Positions 50,971 through 62,187 of a stretch of 64,000 nucleotides of DNA are shown in pieces. The notes beneath the pieces were generated by a model, which was given only the letters and a program-made list of their open reading frames with translations, was not told where the DNA came from and did no database searches. The stretch spans positions 1-64,000 of the forward strand of contig CBFFRP010000011.1 in assembly GCA_965644295.1 (NCBI GenBank). Direction: 5' to 3'. Both the position numbers and the translations under genes were made by a program. Within the stretch, counting starts at the first letter, position 1, and every line of letters begins with the position of its first letter. Source of the stretch: Paraphysomonas bandaiensis (taxonomy: Eukaryota; Chrysophyceae).

Positions 50971-53900
50971 ATGAGTCGTTCTACAACTGCAGGGAGTAAA
51001 CTGGAGATGTCGAAGTCTATGTCATCATTACCACAGTCGAATATCTCTCATTTCCAGGCAGGTGTCGATACTCTGAAACGAGCCCGTAAGGGAGAGAAAC
51101 GTATTCAAAGTGCTTTGGAACGTGCTCATAAGTTGTATAATTGTGGACAGTATAAAGAGGCGTTGGCTTCCTGTGAAGAGTCATATGAAATAGATGCGTT
51201 TCGTACTGATAATCTGCTCCTTCTTGGAGCCATACACTTCCAACTCAGAAACTTCTCGGAATGTATTTTCTATAATCAACAATGTATTCGTGTTGATCCG
51301 ACTTATGCTGAGGCATTTAGTAATCTCGGTAATGCTCTTAAAGAATTAGGTGACATTCAAGCTGCTATACAATTCTATATGAAGGTAAGATAGGAGATGT
51401 ATAGCATTCTTTCAATAACATATCGAATAGGCGATAAAACTAAAGCCTCGGTTTGGTGATGCATATAATAATCTAGCTAGTGCCTACATGCAGCTCGGTC
51501 AACTTCAAGAAGCTATGGAAACGTACAGAATGGCTATTGTTCTGAATCCTGGTCTTGTAGACGCCCATAGCAACATGGGGAACTTACACAAGGTGTGACA
51601 GACGCGTAGCCTTAACTCGCACCTTACTTTGTCTTCAGGCAATAGGTGATTTGGAATCAGCGAAGAGGTGTTATCTTGAGGCCATTAGAATCCGTCCTGA
51701 TTTCGCAATCGCCTGGAGTAACTTGGCCGGTGTTTTCAAAGACGAAGGACAGCTGAAGACTGCAGTAGCATACTATCAGGAGGCGATTAGATTGTGTCCT
51801 GAATTTGCTGATGCTCATAGCAATTTGGGTAATGTCCTCAAGGAATGTAATGATCTCGAAGAAGCCATTTCTGCCTATCAGGTGTGGATTGTATAAATCT
51901 ATATTTACGGTTTTAGTACTCAACTTATGCCTTAGACTTCTATAAAGCTGAGACCGGACTTTGCTATAGCACACGGAAATCTGGGCAGCTGTTTTTACGA
52001 CAAAGGTGATATTGACAGCGCAATACGTTCGTTTAAGTACGCCATCCAGCTCGAACCAAACTTCCCGGATGCATACAACAACTTAGGAAACGCACTTAGA
52101 GAGGTGTGTGGTTGGGTTAGAGAGCGATTTCTTTTTACCATTGTTGACTTTGATAAATATATTGGTGTGACTGGAAACTTGTAGACTGGAGAATTGGATG
52201 AAGCCGTGCAGTGTTACCGCTCCGCACTTAGACTTAAACCTGACCACCCCCACGCGTACAATAATTTAGGTAAGCTTTTTTACACGTTATTATCAACGGC
52301 CAGTAGTGACGCATACTTACAGGCAATGCGATGAAGGACAAAGGGTTAATTCAGGAGGCAATTCACTGCTACGTGACTGCCGTAAGACTCATGCCCAAGT
52401 TCGCAGCAGCGCATAGCAACCTCGGATCAGTTCTGAAGGAACAGGGAAAGCTCGACCAGGCATTGGCTCACTACCAGGAGGCCATCAGTATTGATCCTAA
52501 TTTTGCGGACGCGTATTCAAATATGGGAAATACCTATAAAGACCTATGCAACCCCGAGGTAGGTGTATGCACACTGTGAGATGTGAGGTCTTAATTTTTT
52601 GGGTGTATAGCAAGCTATCCAGTGCTATATGAAGGCCATCGACTTATCTCCAAAATTTGCCGATGCACATTGTAACCTGGGGTCAGTCTATAGAGATGGT
52701 GGCCAGGTCGTCTTAGATACCAATTTTTATATTATGGTTGATTGTATTCGTGTAGATTCTGCAAGCGATAGAAAGCTACCGAAGGGCGCTGCAATTGCGA
52801 CCGAGTTTTCCTGACGCGTTCGCTAATTTAGTACATACCCAGCTCTCTGTGTGCGACTGGACGACATTTGAACAAGACTTCGACAGGCTTAGGGAGATCT
52901 CACGAGAACAGGTGGCTGCTGAAGGGAAAAATATATCTGTTCTTCCATCCGTGCAGCCTTTTCACACACTAGTTTACCCTTTCTCCTTGGGTGAGATGCA
53001 ACAGGTGTGACATCGCGCAGTTTTTATAACTTTGTTAGATAATTTGTTCTAGATTGCTCGCCTATACGCGGCAAAAACGCGTATGAATGCTTCACTGGTG
53101 GACATTTCCGGTGTTTTCTTACAGAAACCGAGTTCTGCCCGTATTAAGATAGGCTATGTGTCTTCGGATTTTGGTAATCACCCATTGGGTCACCTGATGC
53201 AGTCCGTGTTCGGTCTTCATGACAGATCAAAATTCGAGATTATATGCTACTCTTTGTCCCCATCCGACCAGTCAACTTGGAGAAGTCGGATTGAATCTGA
53301 CGCAGACTCGTTTAAAGATATTAGTCAGGTAATTTTCGTGGAAGTTATGTTGAAGGTCTTAGAAATTTTCGTTTTATAGATGCATTTTGGTGATGCCGTA
53401 AATTTAATTCGTGGGGACCGTGTTCATATACTATTCAACTTGAATGGATACACCAAAGGGGCGAAAAACGAAATATTTGCACTACGCCCAGCACCTATTC
53501 AGGTTCCTCTGTATTACATCTGCTTATCCTTGGATCATTGTTATGGTTGTACAGATATCATTCCTTGGCTATTGTGGTACCATGGGTGCGAAGTATATTG
53601 AGTACATGATTGCCGACAACACTGTAGTCCCACCGGAACTAGAGAGCTACTACGACGAAAAACTAATTCAGCTGCCGCATTCCTACTTCGTTAATGATCA
53701 TAAACAATCAGCAAGATTTGTCTTAGATGGTTCCAAAGCAGTGAAGCGTGCACAGTATGGCATAGAAGAAGACAAGTTTGTGTTCTGCTCATTTAACCAG
53801 CTATACAAAATCGATCCAACGTTGTTCGATACTTGGGTAAGAATTTTAAAACGAGTTCCCAATTCGATTCTCTGGTTGCTTCGGTTTCCCGGAGCAGGAG

Positions 53901-54561
53901 AAGAAAATATATTTAACGAGGTGAATATCGCTTCCTTTTTTGTTGTATGATACGTAATTTGTATATAGGCTAGGAAGAGGGGATTAAGACATGATCAAAT
54001 CGTTTTCTCTGATGTGGCGCCAAAGGAGGAGCATCTGGCACGTTGTGTTCTGGCTGATCTCTGTCTTGATACAGTAGCTTATAATGCCCACACCACAGCT
54101 TGTGATATGCTGTAAGACGTTCTTTATATGATATTATTACCGTAATCTTATGCATAGTTGGGCTGGCACTCCAATTATCACTTGTCCAGGAGATAAAATG
54201 TCGACCCGAGTGGCCACTAGTCTGCTAAAATCATGCGGCCTTGAGGTATTCCGTTTTAATTCGATCCCAATATGTCTGTAAATGTTACTCGCAGAGTCTG
54301 GTATGCCCGAATTTAGCGGCTTACGAGGAAATGGCAGTCACGTTAGCTGTAGATACGGATAAATTGTATGAGATGCGCCTTCACTTGGAGAACAGTAGAG
54401 AAAATTGTGCACTCTTTGATACGGTACGTTGGGTTAGGAATCTAGAGAAAGGGTTGACGAAGGCTTGGGAACTTTATGAGAAGGGGCATCTTCCGGAAAA
54501 TATAGCCGTTACTGATTCCGACCCTGTTGTTCAAGTGAAGCAAGAGGAATTACTCGGCTGA
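50971..54561 (+). CDS. OGT: O-GlcNAc transferase, SECRET AGENT-like
   Basis: Fourteen exons were traced; the coding length sums to 971 codons plus stop. It adds GlcNAc from UDP-GlcNAc to Ser/Thr of nuclear and cytosolic proteins. Residues about 45-480 are some twelve 34-residue TPRs (repeated NLGNALKE-like turns, [21 protein letters not shown]). The GT41 catalytic region follows: [21 protein letters not shown] (His594 and His598), [52 protein letters not shown] (the UDP-binding Lys), [33 protein letters not shown] and [13 protein letters not shown]. There is no animal-type intervening domain. [27 protein letters not shown] and [12 protein letters not shown] recall plant SECRET AGENT more than animal OGT. 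Several introns fall between or within TPR units. Confidence 0.95.
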
Positions 54562-55075
54562 AGTACAATTATTATTTAAATTATTTATGCGTATTAGCAG
54601 CATAACGACCAGTGTAGTGAATGTATGGAGAAGTGAATGGGATATGCTTGTTTTATGTACTTCCACTCTACATCGAAGTGAGAGGGACACCTGTGTTCTT
54701 GTGTGTCGCCAACAGTAATTAATTGAAATATTAGGCGAGAGTAAAGTAAAAGCTATTCTGTGGAATAAACAATGAATGTAAACGAGATATTTGACGTAGC
54801 TAGACAGGAACATGGTATATGAAGTTCAGTTCTGAGTAAGCGCCTTTCGAATACTATTGTCTACGTTGTAGATTTTTATACGACGTCATGGATGTCCATG
54901 ATATGCGCTTGTGGTTGGTAATGGCAATTTAGTGTGACAATATTCTGCAGAACATGTTACATTACAAATTACCAAATAAAATGCACAGAAGAATAAAACA
55001 AGATATTGAGAATATTATCATCCCCGTCATATAGAGTGCACAGATCTTCCGCTTATGTCACCATGCATTTTAATT
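54562..55075. other. Tail-to-tail intergenic region, nothing recognised
   Basis: AT-rich, no gene or repeat found. Confidence 0.6.
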
Positions 55076-55869
55076 TTAATGACATGTGAAGCGAGTGATC
55101 TCCTCTTGAAACCATTGGCGTACCGACACGCAAGAAAATTCTGGGTGAAATGATGTGATATAAATTGATTCATCTAGACGAATAGCAGCTATCGTTCCTG
55201 GCATTTCATCTACTGGCGGTAACTTGTGAGTTTTCTTTTCTTTACAGCGAGAGCATTTACTTTTACCGGGAGGATTGCGAAAAGCACAACTTTTACAAAC
55301 CCAATCTACAGATTCCGTAGACACTATAGACTGTAAAAACCCAATAGCTTGCATGTGTTCTAATGCCGCATCTCCAACGTATTCTGCTCGCACTGTAATA
55401 TCGTCGTGTACTGCTTTCTTTTTACGAAATCTGAATAGTGGTCCGTTTTCGTAATAAACTCTTCCTGATATATATGACTGCTGGTCAGGCTCCGCAGCTT
55501 CTTCAGATGGCAAAAACATTTTGGCTTGAACACTTGCAGATATTCCACAGTTGGCCCATATATTGTCATTGACAAGTCGAATTTTGTTGGTGAAAAAGTT
55601 CATTTGTACGATCAAGCAGGCCCCTCCACATATGCCTATAAGCTTACCACCTTGCTTCACATATTCCTTCAAGATGCACCGTTTGTTCTTTCCTAATTCG
55701 GCTCTCCTCCAGGTATGACCACCAGGTCTTTCAGTCGCTTAGCTAACTTGTTGTCGTCAATGTTAACTATACGCACCCTCTTCACAATATCCATTTCACC
55801 AAACACAGATACCAAAGCATGGGCCGATGAATGGCTACATCCATTGCCGTCTAGGATACTTACTTCCAT
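55076..55869 (-). CDS. Glutamine amidotransferase-like (BPL_N type) with RanBP2 zinc finger; frameshift
   Basis: The start is at 55869 (MEVSILDGNGCSHSSAHAL) and the stop at 55076-55078. The fold resembles the class I glutamine-amidotransferase-like domain found at the N-terminus of eukaryotic biotin-protein ligases: LVVIPGGE, GGKLIGICGGACLIV (nucleophile Cys elbow), GRVYYENGPLF and a C-terminal FHPE. Between GPLF and FHPE sits a RanBP2-type zinc finger (WVCKSCAFRNPPGKSKCSRC, C-x2-C-x10-C-x2-C) at about 55310-55245, which typically binds ubiquitin, RNA or protein. The two halves of the gene are in different frames: the first runs to a TAG at about 55700, the second picks up at about 55700 with GKNKRCILKEYVKQGG. 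I found no intron that restores frame while keeping the VIPGG motif. This is therefore either a one-base assembly error, a real frameshift (pseudogene) or recoding. Confidence 0.75.
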
Positions 55870-56465
55870 TGCTTATATTGACTTAATAGGTAGCAAATTA
55901 TGGACAATACGAACATATAGTACGTCGTAGTTATTATATATGCAAGAAGTTTACTGGAAATGCTTCGTTCCCAGAACATGCAGATACTACGACAGTATGA
56001 CACGGTATTCTAATTGAAATCAATGGTCCAATGTGCGGGGTGAAAAATTAGGGGTATTCAAACAAAAAATCTAGAATTATGTGAAAATAGGCTTTTTTTC
56101 GTAAAATGTGCCTACTATTACATACACACCGCCCTTGTAGTACAGCAGTGTGTGAGTTGGTATCTTGCAGGAATTGACACCAAAAACTACACTACAACCC
56201 CCCAAAAAACAATGATTTTGACGGATTTTTGCGACCTCTCTACTCGTACATACAGTACACCAGTACAGCACACTGGTACAGCAGTCTACAGCAGCAGTAT
56301 ATGACAATGACAGCACACAGTACACCACACCATACATACATACACTGAGGCATCGAGCTGAGAGCTAACACCTCGACTCATCTTACATTCGACTCCTATC
56401 AACATTATGCTGCAGTGATCTGTGAGCTTCATATCCTGCGGCATGCTCGGTTAACTACTAACATA
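55870..56465. promoter_or_regulatory. Head-to-head promoter gap with three TACAGCAG motifs
   Basis: A gap of about 600 bp with TACAGCAG at 56141-56148, 56277-56284 and 56287-56294, all on the plus strand, set among gtacagtacaccagtacag-type words. A short catacatacatacac run lies at 56331-56346. Confidence 0.6.
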
Positions 56466-58739
56466 ATGGTAAGCACAACACAGCCGCCCTCTCATCTCAC
56501 ATACATACATACATATACAGGAAGTAAAACCACAAATCTCTTGGCCAACAGAAAAACCTCAATATGATCTTCGTATACGCATTGGGAATGGCGCATTTTC
56601 TTCTGTTTGGAAGGCTTCTTGTAAGTCAAACTCCACAGAGGTCGCTATCAAAATTATGGACTTAGAAAACATCAGCACGTCGTTTGAAGATATTCTCCAA
56701 GAAGTACAAACAATGCGCTTATGTGATGACCCAAATGTTCTTCGGTGTTACTGCAGTTTTGTTCATCTTGATGAACTGTGGTTGGTAACTCAGTTGATGG
56801 ACAAAGGGTCGTGTTTACGAGTTATGACCTGTGCGGCAGCTCTTAATATGGGAGAAGGTGACGACTAAAACTGTTACATCATAGTTTGTTTCTCTTTGTG
56901 CTACTGCTATAGAAAATTACGGCATCTGAATTGCCATTTTGAGAATTCATATGCTAGTATTGCTTCTACAGTGCTCACTAGAACTCTTGTTTGAAGGAAT
57001 GAATGAAGAATGGTTGGCATATATTCTGAAGGAGGCTCTCCAAGGTTTAAAGTATCTTCATGATAATGGTCAGATACATCGAGACATTAAAAGTGGCAAC
57101 ATTCTACTGGATTCTAGCGGTGGGGTTCGTATTGCGGACTTCGGGGTATCTGGATGGACTGTGGCGAGGGGTCAAAGACAAGAGACTGTTAAAACCTTTG
57201 TAGGTGCGTTTGATATCTTTTGAAAAGCTTCCGTTGCAGTGTGGGCATAGCTGTTTCTATTATATATAATGTCTAATTTCTACGCAGGTACACCATGTTG
57301 GATGGCGCCAGAAGTAATGGAGCAGGTGGATGGGTACGACAACAAGGCGGACATATGGTCTGTTGGTATAACTGCTCTAGAATTGGCGAAGGGATCCGCA
57401 CCATACGCGAAATACCCTCCAATGAGGGTACTTGTGCTTACTATAGAGGAGGATCCACCCTCTTTAAAGTCATACGATAACGACAGGTATAGCATGTATA
57501 GTGGCAGCGCTCGTTTAGAATCAACAGTCTAATATATAATGCTACCTACATTGCTGTTGCTCATAATAGTTAATGTAGACAACGTACTGGGGCGCCTTTT
57601 TCCCGTACGTTTGAAGATTTTGTAAAGAAATGTCTTTGCAAAGTTGCCAGGTGGGTGTACGATAACACTGTATATTCATTCAAGTATATACTATTTAACG
57701 ATCAATGACAGCTCGAGGCCTTCTGCAGGAGAACTACTCAAACACAGATTCTTGAGGGGACGTACACCGGACGCGCTTGTTCACCAACTATTGGATCATA
57801 TCAGCACTGTAGGCTCAGATGTGGAACTGCACTCTGGTACAATACCGCGTTGTGTTTATGATACAACTCACTTACCTGAGTTTACTTTCGTATGATGCTG
57901 TCTGTGTATATGTTGTTTTCCTGTATCACGTGTATTCTCTACAGCAGAGTCAACGACACAGAAATCTGATGGGGATTCCGGAGAAGGTGGAAACGTCGGC
58001 CTCTCATCTACATCAGAGGAAACTTCAACGTAAGCGTTGATTGTTTTCCGTCTGTAAATTCCTTATTGCTGTTTTTGTGGGAGCAGGGTTAGGTTTAAGC
58101 TTGAGGAACCAGATAAACCATTCGTATCTGGAGCAACATGGGTTTTCGATACAGGGGCCTCAGGTAGAGATAATACATTGTAACAACTGAGTTGATCTGT
58201 GCATGCTGTGTACATATGACTGAATAGCTATTTACTTACATGCGTTTTCTTCGTCAGGTGTGTATGATGGCGGAAACTCGAGTAAGGAAGTCTCTACGAT
58301 AGATGAGTTCATGGATCACTTTGATGAAGAGGCGGCTACAATTAGAACTCCTAAAGAGGTAATATGCAGGCAGCCATTTGTAGTTGGTATTGTGACACTT
58401 CTGATGAATCAGAAAAATGACACTAGTAATCGAAGTACCGCCCCGACTGACGTCGGTTCGGGACCTAATGACCCACCTCCAGCACCTGTTACAAACGCCT
58501 CCACATCACAAGCTACAGAATCGATAGAGGATACGGATGTGTACCAGTGAGTATCAGTGCATGTAACATACAGACTGTTACTATCCATGATGTATAATGC
58601 TATACTTTACGACCTATTTGGGTTGCTGGTGGATAGTTGAAAGTATCATGGATAGTTTATCTAATGTTAGCACATGTTTGACAGAACAAAAGACTTCCTT
58701 GATGAACTCGAAGAAGAGCTGGGCAGCACCGACGCATAG
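56466..58739 (+). CDS. STE20-family kinase, OSR1/SPAK/Fray-like
   Basis: A multi-exon gene whose first exon is just the ATG (56466-56468) before a GT intron that itself contains a short ATAC run. Kinase landmarks: [12 protein letters not shown] (glycine loop), [10 protein letters not shown] (catalytic Lys), [21 protein letters not shown] and the T-loop [38 protein letters not shown], followed by [18 protein letters not shown]. These last two blocks are the OSR1/SPAK signature; in animals the T-loop Thr is phosphorylated by WNK kinases and the enzyme controls ion cotransporters. Downstream of the kinase the tail (about 57940-58739) is acidic and Ser/Thr-rich ([28 protein letters not shown]). 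I see no CCT/OSR1_C domain. Confidence 0.9.
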
Positions 58740-59593
58740 CTATCTTTCCCATTCTTAGTACTATATCCTGTTAACCCTCAACTGATCGGACGAATTTTTT
58801 CAGTGACAATTCTGATATTTAAACACAAAGGGATAAATAGATAAAATAACTGTGGTAGTATACATTCTATTTCTAGCAGTTGAGTGAGATGGTATGTATG
58901 AGTTTGACTAGGTAATTATTGGTGCCTACGAGCTGGTTAACTGAAGCGATATTGAATAATTAAATTTGAGCACCCCTATCTTCAAAACTACGCTAGAATA
59001 TTTAAAAATTAGTAATTAAGGGAGCACTATACACTATACTATCTATTATGAGTATTAGAATGAGCGGGCGGTAGTATCTACTTTAAGTTAGGTATTAATG
59101 GCCATTTTGCCGGGAACTGGACTACCATTAATGGGCCATTAACGGTTACCAGGCCCTGGGTTATTCTATACTATGAGCTCTCTACTGTCTACTGTATATG
59201 CTTGCATTGGTACATATTCCATGTTTGAAAGGATTCAATTATTATGAATATAGACTCTATGAATCAAGATCTACTCGATAACGTGCCAATTGTGTGATAG
59301 ACTTACTATTGATGATATATATCAGAAACCGCTACAGAGATAATAGATTAGCAATCATGATGAGAATATGAGAACACGATGATGCAGATGCGCCAGGGAG
59401 TAGTCCAGTGTACAAGGACGCCCCGTCGACCTGGGAACATAAATATTAACACGGATGAAGCAGAAGTGAAGAGGAGTGATGCACACAATGTGCCACATTC
59501 CACCACAGGAGGAAAAGAAGCAAGGGACACTGGCAGCGGACCGATGCCAGGTGCACGTTGTATTTTATGCTAATACCATATTGTGACTAGTTA
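58740..59593. other. Tail-to-tail intergenic region
   Basis: Contains a copy of the palindromic repeat (59090-59160) and a 64-codon plus-strand ORF at 59379-59573 that is noted under findings. No firm gene. Confidence 0.5.
59090..59160. repeat. Palindromic dispersed repeat, copy 2
   Basis: Shares tgccggga, gaactggac, accattaa and ttaacggttac-type words with 16965-17085, and the same ACCATTAA / TTAACGGT facing core. Confidence 0.7.
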
Positions 59594-60944
59594 CTATTTA
59601 CATTCTAATATCACTTCAGACATATCACTACTTACAATACTTTGTACTGTCTCAATTCTACCTAATAAACAAGCAAGATCAATAAAAGTCCGTCCCAACT
59701 TATCTTTAGCAGCCTTATCAACTCTCCGTGTCTTCAACATATACGACAGAGCATTCCACGCACACATGTCTACGCATACATGGAGACATGTATATCCCTC
59801 CTTATTCGATGCAGGTGCCATGATGTCTGTATCGGATATATACGGAAGAAGCAGCTCTATAAGATCCACCTTATCGTAAGAGCAAAATTTATGAAGAGCA
59901 GAATATCCAGTCATATCACACCCCACTGGATCGATGTCATTTCTGAGCAATAGATTGGCGACTACGTCGGGGTCCCCTGGATATTCAATATATTTGGAAA
60001 GTGCAGTAACTCTAGAGGAGACTGAGTGGTGAAGTGACAATGATACCGGAGAAGTCATAACTGAGTTTTCTCGTGCTATACAATCACTCTCGTGAATATT
60101 TCGTTCATCTACATTTGGTTGCGGAATGCAATCTGCTTTCGAAACTGAATGAAGTGACGAAAAGATGTGCTTCTCTTTCACAACAGGTACTGTTTTAGAC
60201 GACGCTTTGGCTTCCAATATTTTTTTCCGAAATTCTTCACCCAATAACTTATTCATCTCATTTTTATAATGATGACTATTGGGGTAGTGTGGGTTACCGT
60301 CGTCATCATCGATAGAATCTCCATCGGTCGAACAATATGTGGCAATGTCTGTATCCGTTATGTACACATGGAACACTTTAGTGACATTGTCGTAGCCATT
60401 CTCCATTGCAACCTGAAGGATGCATTTAGTCCGAAACTACAATAAAGTACCACTGAATATATTACCTTATATGCGGAGCGCTTCCAATTATCACGTAACT
60501 TATAATCTACACCTCTCTTAAGTAGAATTTCAACAATATCCGCATTGCCTGCAGCTGCAGCAACATGAAGAGCCGTCTCTCCCCATTTATTACCTTCATC
60601 AAAAAACTTTAAATCTTGTATATTATCAACTAAATATCTCGTAACTCGTATCGAGTTGGATGCAGTGGCGATATGCAGACATGTCATGCCGTTCATAGTC
60701 TTCATGTCTCTTAGCTGATCCGATAGATCATACAGTCGAATAAACACAGAGATGTCGTCATTATATGCCGCCCAGTGAAGTGCAGTGTACCCTAATGACT
60801 GTGACTGAAAGAATGCGTGTAATATAGTACACTATAAGCACCTTTAGCGTCTGTTTCATACAAGGATCCGTCGCTTATAGTCGTCTCTAAGAAGGAGTTA
60901 ACACGATCAATGCTACCGCTCTTAACTGCAGTTAGTAAATCCAT
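59594..60944 (-). CDS. Ankyrin-repeat protein
   Basis: Three exons (60944-60842, 60791-60466, 60412-59594) sum to 1248 nt, or 415 residues. Ankyrin repeats appear in two blocks separated by a low-complexity linker of about 110 residues: residues 1-140 with GYTALHWAAYNDD, GMTCLHIATASNS and GETALHVAAAAGNADIVEILLKRG, and the C-terminal 150 with GYSALHKFCSYDKVDLIELLLPY, GYTCLHVCVDM and GRTFIDLACLLGR. The linker holds an acidic DGDSIDDDDG patch and a helix. There is no catalytic or membrane domain. Ankyrin arrays act as protein-binding scaffolds; no specific partner is inferred. Paired head to head with the gene at 61322. Confidence 0.85.
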
Positions 60945-61321
60945 CCCACGGGATTGTGAATCAATCAATACTCAGATATACTGGAGAGTAATGGCATCGA
61001 TATCTTACAGTCACCTCCTCCCACTGCCTGTATATCATACATGTATTTATATATGGTGTTATTTTTCATGTGTTTTTAATCTGAATTCTAGGATTTTCAT
61101 GAAAAGTTACAATTTCTATGTATAAAATCGACTATTTTCTTGATCGGGTTTATTTTTTGTAACTTCCTCCTATTTTACTTGGTGTCAACATGCATATCAC
61201 TCTGCTGTATGAGGAACCCCATAATGGAAACATGAATCCCTCATTGTTCACATACCGAATATGACGAACTGATATCCACCCTGAATATCACTATCAATCA
61301 GTGTGTTTCTTAGTATATGAA
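60945..61321. promoter_or_regulatory. Head-to-head promoter gap, ankyrin / unknown
   Basis: A 377-bp gap with CTGCTGTA at 61202-61209. Confidence 0.45.
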
Positions 61322-62187
61322 ATGTTTGAAATCAGTGGTATGGGAAAACCCCTAATAAATAGGTCACAAATAACCACTCCAACCATACCAAAAACTCGAT
61401 ACAAGACGAAGTCATCTCTTCCACCAATAAAAACACAGAATCATTCCAAACTTCAAAATAAAATTAACAAATCAAATACTTTATCTACAAAATCTATAAA
61501 ATCTATTGGAAGAAACAAGTCAAAACCTAAAATATCCCCAAAGAAGGCGATATCTTTATACGAAGAAGCTGAGAATCTTCTGAGAACACCTGCAGATCAT
61601 TCCAATGGGGGATGTGGGACCGTTAGAGTGAGATTTAACCATTATAGTAAAGAGTTTCCTGTTCATAATGGAGTGTTAAGATGGGAAGATGTTGATAATG
61701 AATACTGTATCTCTTTTGTATATCGTGGAGACTATGTACGTGATTTGTATAAGGAAGAAGCCATCAGTGATAGTCCAGGTAACCACACTTACATGCTACG
61801 TACACTTACATGCTCCATACACTCCATGCACTCCTTATTATCTCACTGTATAATTGATGTTGCAACTTAGGGATACAGGGCAAAGTGTCTGCAGTTTCCG
61901 CTACACGTGATCCAGCTGGAGTGTATTTCTTACGCCTCACTGCTGGAAATCAGTACCGTCTCACCTTACAGGAAGATCCTCAGGCAGGTATAGGGGCAGA
62001 AGGGCTACGTATCACAAAAGGACCACTTGTACTTTCAAAATCCCACAGCGGGGACGTGAAAAGTGGCAATGCTGCCGTAGTTGAAATAACGAAGAGCTTA
62101 CTGCAGATGAATGCCTCTGACTTGCATACTGAGGAGGCTAAATTGCTCCGCGAACAGAGAGATATTGAAGATGTGCTCTTCTCTTGA
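61322..62187 (+). CDS. Unknown protein, basic N-terminus and beta-rich core
   Basis: Two exons (61322-61778 and 61871-62187) sum to 774 nt, or 257 residues. I use the first ATG in frame; an ATG six codons later is an equally good start. The N-terminal 75 residues are Lys/Ser/Thr/Pro-rich (KSIGRNKSKPKISPKK). A compact beta-rich segment follows (VRVRFNHYSKEFPVHNGVLRWEDVD, then CISFVYRGDYVR), shaped like a small ubiquitin-like or immunoglobulin-like fold. The second exon continues with GVYFLRLTAGNQYRLTLQED, a Gly-rich stretch and a C-terminal charged helix. I do not recognise the family. Confidence 0.6.

Noticed and set aside
57850-58740. Splitting the kinase tail into a separate gene
   Set aside because: The segments continue on the same strand with usable splice sites and acidic low-complexity composition, and no promoter-like gap separates them from the kinase.
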